From contig JAMPAW010000090.1 in assembly GCA_023666975.1 (NCBI GenBank), forward strand, positions 1-13,305: a DNA stretch of 13,305 nt, given 5' to 3'. The position numbers and the translations under genes were made by a program. Each line of letters starts with the position of its first letter. The stretch's first letter is position 1. This stretch comes from Clostridium sp. (GTDB lineage Bacteria > Bacillota_A > Clostridia > Lachnospirales > Lachnospiraceae). The notes beneath the pieces are model-generated. The model had not been told where the DNA came from, searched no databases, and was given only the letters and a program-made list of their open reading frames with translations. Below are positions 6,908 to 13,206 of this stretch, piece by piece.

Positions 6908-7471
6908 CTATTTATTCAAAAAATCCCAAAACTGCTTATAGTGCAGATACCCCTGCAAATTTGATGAATGATATTGCATCTGCATAATATCTTTTACAAT
7001 ATCCAGCCAGTTGTTTTTATCAAATAAGCTGCTGCCTTCATTTGTGCTGTTATAATATGACTTCGCTCCGATAAAGGCACTCTGTGCATCAGGACATTCC
7101 CCGGTAGCAGTTAAATGGCTTGCATATGCAAACATATCAATTTTGTCACAGCTCTCAGGAGCAACTTTTGAAATATCAACCATCCTTTCCGTTACATTCC
7201 CTTTGCTATCCCATATCTTCACTTTATATACCGGATTTGCCAGATCAAAATCTTTTGTCCTATATACGGTAACCGAACTGTCATGGTCTGCCATTGCACC
7301 AATCGACTGTCCGTCCTCCTCGTTTGATATATGTAAGGTCATTGCCGTATTACCCGTACTATTCACATTTCCCATGTGTCCTGCAAAATTCTCCCTGCCA
7401 TTATTTCCTGTCCGCTTTGTTTCATAGCCTGCCAATGGGTAAGCAGACGCAGCAATTCCATTCACGCTCAT
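6908..7471 (-). CDS. Class B small array protein, 187 aa
   Basis: Function unknown. I chose the ATG at 7471 (MSVNGIAASAYPLAGYETKR) because GGAGG lies 8 nt upstream; the ATG at 7486 precedes that site. It is the paralogue of the gene at 1579-992. Shared segments are 'PLAGYETKRTG' (12-22), 'ENFAGH' (27-32), 'VYRTKDFDLANPVYKVKIWD' (69-88), 'GNVTERMVDISKV' (91-103), 'FAYASHL' (114-120), and 'NWLDIVKDIMQMQY' (154-167), ending KQFWDFLNK. The middle (121-150) differs strongly between the two. There is no DPE core, coiled coil, signal peptide or TM segment. As with the other copy, the next gene downstream is a class A 'EIAN' protein and no hairpin lies between them, which points to duplication of a two-gene block. 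Confidence 0.9.
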   Translation of the reverse strand: MSVNGIAASAYPLAGYETKRTGNNGRENFAGHMGNVNSTGNTAMTLHISNEEDGQSIGAMADHDSSVTVYRTKDFDLANPVYKVKIWDSKGNVTERMVDISKVAPESCDKIDMFAYASHLTATGECPDAQSAFIGAKSYYNSTNEGSSLFDKNNWLDIVKDIMQMQYHSSNLQGYLHYKQFWDFLNK

Positions 7472-7507
7472 TGATATATCCTCCATTATGTCCTTGTATT
7501 TTTATGT

Positions 7508-7562
7508 GCGGTTCCTCTGTCAGTCGGAACCGCCTATGCCTCCTTATACTAAGTCCAGGCAA
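7508..7562 (-). repeat. Intergenic hairpin element, copy 3
   Basis: A perfect 8-bp stem, 7508-7515 with 7526-7533 (GCGGUUCC with GGAACCGC). It has one pair more on the loop side than its relatives because of a U-to-C change opposite G. The loop is GACUGACAGA. The flank CUUAGUAUAAGGAGGCAUA matches the other copies. Confidence 0.83.
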
Positions 7563-7573
7563 ATAATTCTTTA

Positions 7574-8305
7574 CTATAAATCGCCTGCCGCTTCCATGAT
7601 ATTCTTTTCATAAGCAGCAACAACAGACCCCATAATCTCAGGCGAAACCGTATATGTAATCTCACTTGTATCTATTACATGATTAGTAAAAAACTCCGTC
7701 ATGCTCTTTTGCCGATATGCAATCTCCATCTGCCGTCTCTGTTCCTCGGCAGTCTCTCTGCTACGCTCCATATTCGCTTTCCGCTGTGCAGCCTCTTTTT
7801 CTCTTTTCGCTTTATTGATTGCATTGACTTCTGCCACACGTTCCGGCGAATCAGCACACCCACTAATATATGTAACACTTCCATCCTCATGAATAACTAC
7901 TCCACACGGCTGGTAATCAAGTCCCTGTGCCGCAAATGACGCCTTTAACATCGGTATGGCATTAAAGAAATCGTCTATTTTTCCCTCATAGTAAGCTGCC
8001 TTTTCTGAATCATTTGCCATTTGCTCTAAAATATTGGGTGCAATCACAACATCATTTCCACTCATACTTTTTCCTGCCCGGTCAAGGCTCGCCTGATCTT
8101 TTCCAATACTTTGGATAGTCACCTTACCATACTTTGACTTCAAATACTCTGTATAAGCATCTACCTTTGATGTATCTGCTGCCTCTCCTGTTTTCTGCAA
8201 CTGGTCTATAAAACTCGTTCCCTTTATATCTGTTTTATTGACATCCTTAGATATGATGCACTGATATGTGTCTACAAATGCACTATTTATTCCTAACATA
8301 CCCAT
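7574..8305 (-). CDS. Class A small array protein, typical DUF6033-like form, 243 aa
   Basis: Function unknown. This and the gene at 9670 are the clearest DUF6033-like members (recognised by eye, not searched). The start ATG at 8305 follows AAAGGAG; an ATG at 8299 is an alternative. Domains in order: tag MGMLGINSAFVDTYQ; 'KDVNKTD' and 'TSFIDQLQKTG' (30-40); 'AYTEYLKSKYGKVTIQSIGK' (50-69); core 'DVVIAPNILEQMANDSEKAA' (85-104) with 'YYEGKIDDFF' following; 'GVVIHEDGSVTYISG' (135-149); a charged helix (155-198, Arg/Glu/Ala-rich); and the tail 'SVVAAYEKNIMEAAGDL'. It is about 55-60% identical to the 9670 gene over long stretches by eye. No signal peptide or TM segment is present. The stop of the preceding gene is 47 nt upstream, without a hairpin copy. 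Confidence 0.92.
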   Translation of the reverse strand: MGMLGINSAFVDTYQCIISKDVNKTDIKGTSFIDQLQKTGEAADTSKVDAYTEYLKSKYGKVTIQSIGKDQASLDRAGKSMSGNDVVIAPNILEQMANDSEKAAYYEGKIDDFFNAIPMLKASFAAQGLDYQPCGVVIHEDGSVTYISGCADSPERVAEVNAINKAKREKEAAQRKANMERSRETAEEQRRQMEIAYRQKSMTEFFTNHVIDTSEITYTVSPEIMGSVVAAYEKNIMEAAGDL

Positions 8306-8352
8306 AACAAATTCTCTCCTTTGCCATTCCTGTTACAGACTGCTCTTTCCTT

Positions 8353-8925
8353 TTACAAAAAGATATCCCGTCTTTTATAACCTGTACCCATAACCGACAA
8401 GATATTTTGCAGGTCTTTTTCTGTTATTGCATAATCCCTGTCATTATAACTATATAGTACCTGTTGCATAGTCTGTTCTACTGTTATTGATTTTTTATTC
8501 TTGTTACTTTCCAACTCATTTGGATATCCTTCAAGCCAGTAAAGAGTTCTTCCATCTGGGTAAATTATCATTCCTGCACTCTTTACAGGTGGTGACAAGG
8601 CTCTTATCCCTGTTTGTTCCTCCTGACTGCAAAATTCTTCTATGGCATCCATAACTTTATCTTTTAAGGCAGGACTCTTTTCCATATTTTTTAAAGTCTG
8701 GGGAGTAATACTAACATAATTTGTACAATGTATGTCGCAATTGTCAATCAATTCCTGACAATTTCCCACATCTAGTTTCACATTGTATCTTCTCCGGATT
8801 TCCTCTGCCATCGCCCCACCTGTAAGTTTCTCAAACAAATTTTTAAATCTGTCCTCCTGCCATTCAGGCATCACAGATGATGAACTATTTAATTCCGTAT
8901 ATAGATTTATTGCACCTATATCCAT
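8353..8925 (-). CDS. Class A small array protein, short form without a coiled coil, 190 aa
   Basis: Function unknown. I chose the ATG at 8925 (MDIGAINLYTELNSS): GGAGGGAAAAATA precedes it. The longer frame to 8982 would overlap the previous gene and has no ribosome binding site. It is the counterpart of the gene at 2287-1673. Shared elements are a short MDI tag, 'RFKNLFEKLTGG' (26-37), a basic helix then strand 'EIRRRYNVKLDV' (42-53), the core 'VSITPQTLKNMEKSPAL' (71-87, with SPA instead of DPE), 'GMIIYPDGRTLYWLEG' (118-133), and a helical C-terminus with no coiled coil. Cysteines occur at 56, 63, 67 and 99, an unusual number for this array; whether they matter is unknown. No signal peptide or TM segment is present. 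Confidence 0.88.
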   Translation of the reverse strand: MDIGAINLYTELNSSSSVMPEWQEDRFKNLFEKLTGGAMAEEIRRRYNVKLDVGNCQELIDNCDIHCTNYVSITPQTLKNMEKSPALKDKVMDAIEEFCSQEEQTGIRALSPPVKSAGMIIYPDGRTLYWLEGYPNELESNKNKKSITVEQTMQQVLYSYNDRDYAITEKDLQNILSVMGTGYKRRDIFL

Positions 8926-8962
8926 TATTTTTCCCTCCACAAGAAATATTCTGTTTCGCCAC

Positions 8963-9670
8963 CTACATGACGTTTTGCCCATAAGCCATAATTGCAGAAC
9001 TCATCAGTTCCGGTGTGGCTGCATAGATTACTCTGCCAGTATCTACGGAATGGGAAGCAAGAAAATCCGTTACACTCTGCTTTTTATATAGCAGCTCCAT
9101 TTGCTGTTTTTGTTCTTCTGCCGCTTTCTGGCTGCGTTCCTGATACTGTCTTTTCCGCTTTGCTTTTGCTTCATCTTCCGCTTTCATCTTTGCCTCTATC
9201 TTTGCCCTCACTTCCGGTTTTAGGTCACCACTAATATAATGTGTAACCGTACCATCCGGATGGATAACGATACCGGAAGAATGGATTTCATGCCCCATTA
9301 TTGAAAGTTCTGCCTGATACCTCGGCAATGAATCAAAATAATTCTGTATCTTTCCCTCATAATAAGCAGCTTTCTCCGGATCAGTTGCCATCTGCTCCAA
9401 AATATTCGATGCAATCACAACATTTCCGGTTCCTGCTGTTCCTGCACCAATACGATCCATGCTATTTTGGTCTTTCCCTACATTCTGAACGGACACGTCC
9501 GCACCATATCTCTGTTTCAAATATTCTGTGTATGTATCTAACTTTGATGTACCTGTTTTCTGCAACTGATCTATAAAATCCGTTCCTTTTGTATCTGTTT
9601 TATTGACATCCTTAGATGCTGCATACTGGTATGCACCTGCCAACGCTCCATTTACTCCATAAATGCTCAT
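8963..9670 (-). CDS. Class A small array protein, typical DUF6033-like form, 235 aa
   Basis: Function unknown. I chose the ATG at 9670 (MSIYGVNGALAGAYQYAASK), preceded by GAGGAG; the ATG at 9691 lies before that site. It is a close paralogue of the gene at 8305: 'KDVNKTDTKGTDFIDQLQKT' (20-39) is nearly identical. 'YTEYLKQRYGADVSVQNVGK' and 'GKDQNSMDRIGAGTAGTG' follow, then the core 'VVIASNILEQMATDPEKAAY' (84-103), 'GIVIHPDGTVTHYISGDL' (133-150), a charged helix (152-195) and the tail 'AIMAYGQNVM'. The Gly/Thr-rich loop before the core is longer than in the 8305 gene. No signal peptide or TM segment is present. It is separated from the next gene by 37 nt and from the previous one by a spacer holding a hairpin copy. 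Confidence 0.92.
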   Translation of the reverse strand: MSIYGVNGALAGAYQYAASKDVNKTDTKGTDFIDQLQKTGTSKLDTYTEYLKQRYGADVSVQNVGKDQNSMDRIGAGTAGTGNVVIASNILEQMATDPEKAAYYEGKIQNYFDSLPRYQAELSIMGHEIHSSGIVIHPDGTVTHYISGDLKPEVRAKIEAKMKAEDEAKAKRKRQYQERSQKAAEEQKQQMELLYKKQSVTDFLASHSVDTGRVIYAATPELMSSAIMAYGQNVM

Positions 9671-9703
9671 ATTAAATTTTCTCCTCGTCAATATTTTTAT
9701 GTA

Positions 9704-9760
9704 CGGTTCCTCTGTCAGTCAGAACCGCCTATGCCCTCTTATCATAAGTCCAGACATCTT
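9704..9760 (-). repeat. Intergenic hairpin element, copy 1
   Basis: Stem 9704-9709 with 9722-9727 (CGGUUC with GAACCG) and loop UGACUGACAGAG, followed by an A-rich stretch and the ribosome binding site of the gene at 9670. The upstream flank GGACUUAUGAUAAGAGGGCAUA is shared base for base with the copy near 5200. Confidence 0.83.
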
Positions 9761-9804
9761 TTACTGTTTCCTGGAAACAAAGTTCCTTATCACTCCACAA
9801 CCAT

Positions 9805-10647
9805 TTACAAAAATCTCCTCCATTGCTCCTGCAATATATTGCGGCTCGCAAGCTCGCTCTGATAAAGGCGTAAGTTCTCCTGCTCCTGAACTTTCCTCCG
9901 CTCGGCGCTTTCCTCCAATATCTGGATATATTTAACACGTCTTCTCCGCTTTCGTGCCTGCTCTGCCTCTAACTGTTCCTGTTCCTCCTTGCTGGGACCG
10001 GTGATTCTTCCGGGAGCAGTTACGGTACAATTTCGCACATTCCCATCTTCATCCAAATCAAACACATAGCTTTTTACTGCCTGGTGCTCTGCCACATTCA
10101 TGCCGTAGGATGCTGCCGCCATATTATCCCAGCGGTCATAATCCTCTTTCCATTCCTGCACCTTCGCCATAATCTGTCTTGCATAGGCGGGATCGGCATC
10201 CATTTTCTGCTGCAGCTTTTCCGGTATGAGGATTGCAATCTGCCCGGAACCGACACTGCTGTAATTTCTTTGCAAATCACTACGGGTCTGCGGTGGATTT
10301 GCGCCAACCGGCTTCCAGTCATTTAAGGCATCTGCGCTTGTATTTTTCTGAAAATACTGCCAGAATGGGAAGTCATTTCTCTGCCAGTGAGCCGAGGAAA
10401 CATCCGCATTTCCCACATGGGTTATGACATTGTATTGCGGAAAAGCATCTGCAAAATTCGCTGCGCCCGCCTTTCCGGTGCTGTATGCCTTACTGATGGC
10501 TGAAATATAGTCAGTGGAGCCTGCCATCTTTCTGGCATATGCCGCCTGAAATGCATTCGCCGCATTTTTATCCGTTATTTTTTTCATCCGTTCCTGATAG
10601 GATTCTCCCATGTACAGTCCGGTTTCCATTTCAATTGCACTGTTCAT
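9805..10647 (-). CDS. First array gene, divergent class A protein, 280 aa, overlaps the kinase gene
   Basis: Function unknown. I chose the ATG at 10647 (MNSAIEMETGLYMGESYQER), 8 nt after AGGGG; ATGs at 10653 and 10665 are alternatives. All of these starts lie inside the sensor kinase gene, with a 17-nt overlap from 10647, which argues for translational coupling. It is the most divergent class A member. It has a helical N-terminal half with 'ANAFQAAYARKMAG' and 'ANFADAFPQYNV', an aromatic stretch (HWQRNDFPFWQYF, 86-98), the core 'IAILIPEKLQQKMDADPAYA' (136-155), the turn 'FDLDEDGNVRNC' (194-205), and a long Glu/Arg/Gln coiled coil (218-265) ending EEQWRRFL-like. The N-terminal tag is less clear than elsewhere. 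No signal peptide or TM segment is present. Its position suggests it may be a core component rather than a variable cassette; that is inference. Confidence 0.9.
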   Translation of the reverse strand: MNSAIEMETGLYMGESYQERMKKITDKNAANAFQAAYARKMAGSTDYISAISKAYSTGKAGAANFADAFPQYNVITHVGNADVSSAHWQRNDFPFWQYFQKNTSADALNDWKPVGANPPQTRSDLQRNYSSVGSGQIAILIPEKLQQKMDADPAYARQIMAKVQEWKEDYDRWDNMAAASYGMNVAEHQAVKSYVFDLDEDGNVRNCTVTAPGRITGPSKEEQEQLEAEQARKRRRRVKYIQILEESAERRKVQEQENLRLYQSELASRNILQEQWRRFL

Positions 10648-12208
10648 CTTCATTTCCCCTTTCATTTTTCATCATCATGGACAGAATGAACACCCTGCCC
10701 TTTACCATATAATCCAATGTTCCATGATACTTCTCCACCGTATTTTTAATATTGGCAAGCCCCATCCCATGATTTTCCCTGTCCGGTTTATCCGTTATGG
10801 GAAATTCTGCCTGCGGCTTTTTAAGCAGTTTTCCGTCAAAACTGTTCTCCACCTTTAATATCAGCAGATTCCCCTTCTGCAAGGATTGGAAGCGGATAAA
10901 CAGCTCTGCCTCCGGCTCATTCTCTTTCAGTTTCCCGCACGCCCGGACTGCATTGTCAACCGCATTGCCAAGAATAATACCGATATCGTAGCTGTGGATT
11001 TTCAAGTCCTGTGGAAACCGCAGGTTATCCGTATCCATTTTAAGGTCCGGCATCAAACGCACCGCCTCATGGTATTTCATGTTCAGCAGCGTATCTGCCA
11101 CCATATTCCCTGTGCGGAAACGCATATCCAGCCGGTCAAAAGTCTGGTTCAAATCTGCCAGATATTCCTGCAATTCTCCCTCCCCAAAGGAAATGCCATT
11201 TTCTTTGGAAACATTGCTTTCTTTGGCTAGCTGTCCGATTACGGCAAGGGTATTTTTCATATCATGTTTCATGCCCCGTATCTCAGAGTAGATACGCTCC
11301 ATTTCTTCCATATGTTCCTGCAGGCTTCTTACCTGATTTTTCAGAATGACCTTCTCACTCTTTGCCTTGTTCCGGTAAACCATATCCTGAAACAGCTTTA
11401 CCCCATACAAAATCGAAAGCAGGGATAACAGCAGGATTGCCGGAAGCACAACCACCAGTATGGGATATTTGTTGTACAGCATTTCCGGCATATCGCCTTC
11501 CAGCGTAACCATGATAATCCGCAGCAGCACACAGATAAGCAGTCCAACTGTTGACGGGATAAGGAGAAACAACAGCTCGGTTCTGTGGATTTCATAGTCC
11601 TTTTCCTGAAAATCCCGCGCAATCTTCCTCAGGGAGAAATATAACAGCAGGGCAACTATCAGATATTGGATGACTTGTACTGCCAGTATGCTTCCGCTTA
11701 ACGTCACCATAAGCGCCTTGTTTGATGTAAAAAAGCCCCTTTCTACAAACCAGTTCCATATGCCGATCACGCCATCGCCCATTTTGCCAAACAGGATTAC
11801 AGCGACATATTTACTGATATCGGTTATTGCCTGAAATGCTACGATAAGGAAAACCGTAATCAGCCGAAATGCCTTATAAAAACAAAGGGCAATCACCGTC
11901 AGGATACCGAGCGACAATATCAGTTTCCATACCGCCTCCCGGTAACCGTTATATCCATTTTCCCAGTCCTGCTGAAATAGATTCGACAGCCCGTAAATCC
12001 CTGCCGTATACAAGACCATTATGCCCAGCGTATTCCATCTGCTTTTCCCTATGGCTGCCGAATGGCGCATTGGCATACCCGCAGAGTGCCTCTGCCTGAT
12101 TTCCAGGAAGCTCCCCAGAAAATTTTGCAGGCAGTATCCCTGAAACAATATCAGCATAATATAGAACAGTTCCACCATTTTATTTAACAGTTCTGCCGTG
12201 TCATACAC
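10631..12208 (-). CDS. Sensor histidine kinase, 7-TM GHKL type (AgrC/HPK10-like), 525 aa
   Basis: Membrane sensor kinase expected to autophosphorylate on histidine and pass phosphate to the adjacent LytTR regulator. Counting from the GTG start, the N-terminal 275 residues hold about seven hydrophobic segments (near 13-33, 61-78, 95-112, 114-133, 165-190, 212-236, 249-270). A coiled linker leads to the phosphoacceptor motif 'MKHDMKNTLAVI' (His 315), the N box 'IILGNAVDNAVRAC' (411-424) and the G box 'NHGMGLANIKNTV' (489-501). This is the arrangement of peptide-pheromone receptors such as AgrC, although the true ligand is unknown and no agrB- or agrD-like gene is visible. I prefer the GTG at 12208, 8 nt after GGAGG (12217-12221), over the ATG at 12223, which overlaps that site and lacks its own. 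The start overlaps the regulator stop (GTGTATGA). Confidence 0.95.
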   Translation of the reverse strand: MYDTAELLNKMVELFYIMLILFQGYCLQNFLGSFLEIRQRHSAGMPMRHSAAIGKSRWNTLGIMVLYTAGIYGLSNLFQQDWENGYNGYREAVWKLILSLGILTVIALCFYKAFRLITVFLIVAFQAITDISKYVAVILFGKMGDGVIGIWNWFVERGFFTSNKALMVTLSGSILAVQVIQYLIVALLLYFSLRKIARDFQEKDYEIHRTELLFLLIPSTVGLLICVLLRIIMVTLEGDMPEMLYNKYPILVVVLPAILLLSLLSILYGVKLFQDMVYRNKAKSEKVILKNQVRSLQEHMEEMERIYSEIRGMKHDMKNTLAVIGQLAKESNVSKENGISFGEGELQEYLADLNQTFDRLDMRFRTGNMVADTLLNMKYHEAVRLMPDLKMDTDNLRFPQDLKIHSYDIGIILGNAVDNAVRACGKLKENEPEAELFIRFQSLQKGNLLILKVENSFDGKLLKKPQAEFPITDKPDRENHGMGLANIKNTVEKYHGTLDYMVKGRVFILSMMMKNERGNEDEQCN

Positions 12209-12914
12209 CGGGTATCCCTCCATTCTGCAAGTACCACATATACGCCTTTACAAAATCCCCGTACTTCTTTTTTGTCAGATAGATTTTATCGCCGTTTGTA
12301 ACCGTGATACTGTCATTGTCATATTCTGTGATATGCTCCATATTCACAAGATACGCCCGGTGGCAGCGGTAGAAATCTTCCCCAAGCTGCCCCTCCAGTT
12401 CTTCCATTGCCGCATAGATTTCTATGGCATCCTTTGAGCGTGCCGTGTGGATTTCCACTTTTTTTGCCCTGCTCTCAATATACAAAATGTCAGACTGGTC
12501 AAGTGTCAAGTTTCTCTTTTTAATAAAAAGCCCTTTCTTTTCCTTCTTTTTTGCCACCTCCCCTGCTGCCCGGCTCAGCACTTCCCGAAATCTGTCTTCG
12601 TCCAGAGACTTTAGAAGATACTGGAACGCATACAGGTCAAGGGCATCAAACACATACTCCCTGTTGCCTGTGACAAAGATTAAAACAATCCCGTCCTGTC
12701 CTGCCCGCAGTTTCCTTGCTGCTTCAATGCCGTCCATGCCATCCATCTGTATGTCAAGGAAAACAATGTCAAACCGCTTTCCTGCTGCAAGCAGCTCTTC
12801 TCCCGCAGCATAGGATTCCAGACAGCAGTCCGGCATCTGCTTTTTTATCAGACTGCCAATCTGCTCCCTTATCACTTTCTCATCATCTGCTACTGCGATG
12901 TTCAAATCAATCAC
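12201..12914 (-). CDS. LytTR-family response regulator (AgrA/VirR-like), 237 aa
   Basis: DNA-binding response regulator of the LytTR class, presumably phosphorylated by the adjacent kinase. The receiver domain (about 4-120) shows the acidic pair D10-D11 (AVADDEK), phosphoacceptor D54 (VFLDIQMDG), T82 (FVTGN) and K102 (YLLKSL, where KP is more usual). The LytTR domain (about 135-230) has 'QSDILYIESRAKKVEIHT', 'FYRCHRAYLVNMEHI' and 'YLTKKKYGDF', all typical. I chose GTG at 12914 (VIDLNIAVADDE) just after GGAGG; TTG at 12905, with GAGG 8 nt upstream, is a real alternative. The frame continues to an ATG at 12998, but those extra residues precede the ribosome binding site and are not part of a receiver domain. 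It is the first gene of the operon by position. Confidence 0.94.
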   Translation of the reverse strand: MIDLNIAVADDEKVIREQIGSLIKKQMPDCCLESYAAGEELLAAGKRFDIVFLDIQMDGMDGIEAARKLRAGQDGIVLIFVTGNREYVFDALDLYAFQYLLKSLDEDRFREVLSRAAGEVAKKKEKKGLFIKKRNLTLDQSDILYIESRAKKVEIHTARSKDAIEIYAAMEELEGQLGEDFYRCHRAYLVNMEHITEYDNDSITVTNGDKIYLTKKKYGDFVKAYMWYLQNGGIPGV

Positions 12915-13133
12915 CTCGCCTCCGTTACACTTTTTATATCGGCAAAAAAAGTCTGATTTTCGGGCATATGGAACGAATCGCCTGCTTTCCGGGAACAAAA
13001 GGCAGATATTTTCCCAAAAAATTTCGTAAACACTCTAAAGTTTTTTACTTTTTATTCGATATTAGCTGTTTTTTTGCCGTCTCATTTTACCAGTACAACA
13101 TTTCGTTAATTCCCCTCATTCCTATCTATCATT
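12915..13133. promoter_or_regulatory. AT-rich leader upstream of the regulator gene, no certain promoter
   Basis: About 220 bases between the regulator start and the terminator near 13150 hold no gene. The operon promoter is expected here. On the minus strand I see only weak candidates (for example TTTACG followed 16 nt later by TATCTG, around 13005-13032) and no clean pair of LytTR direct repeats. The GGAGG site for the regulator is at 12919-12923. Confidence 0.4.
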
Positions 13134-13180
13134 CATTACAAAAACAAAAGAGGGACAGCCATTTTTTCATGGTATCCCTC
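13134..13180 (-). terminator. Intrinsic terminator for an off-window minus-strand transcript
   Basis: In minus-strand RNA, GAGGGA pairs with UCCCUC and CCAU with AUGG across a small internal loop, with a six-base A-rich hairpin loop. It is followed at once by UUUUGUUUUUG. The orientation means it ends transcription coming from the right and insulates the two-component operon from upstream reading. Confidence 0.72.
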
Positions 13181-13206
13181 CTGATTATTCCTTTTCTAAC
13201 AAAAAA

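Noticed and set aside
8926..8982. N-terminal extension of the gene at 8925-8353
   Set aside because: It would overlap the preceding gene and lacks a ribosome binding site; GGAGGG precedes the ATG at 8925.
1614..9760. Intergenic hairpins as integron attC sites, with the small genes as cassettes
   Set aside because: No integrase gene, no GTTRRRY/AAC core sites, and the genes have their own variable spacers; some neighbours share no element. Cassette-like shuffling is possible but not by a recognisable integron.
1614..9760. Intergenic repeats as a CRISPR array or intrinsic terminators
   Set aside because: Spacing is gene-sized and irregular, so not CRISPR. The stems are followed by A-rich, not U-rich, transcript, so not terminators.
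241..10647. Array as LXG/WXG polymorphic toxins or a toxin-antitoxin set
   Set aside because: No WXG or LXG motif, no recognisable toxin domain, and no immunity-like small genes between members. The coiled coils alone do not support it.
12930..13130. LytTR binding sites upstream of the regulator
   Set aside because: One loose match (ACAGCTAAT on the minus strand) was seen, but no second repeat at the expected spacing, so no operator is called.
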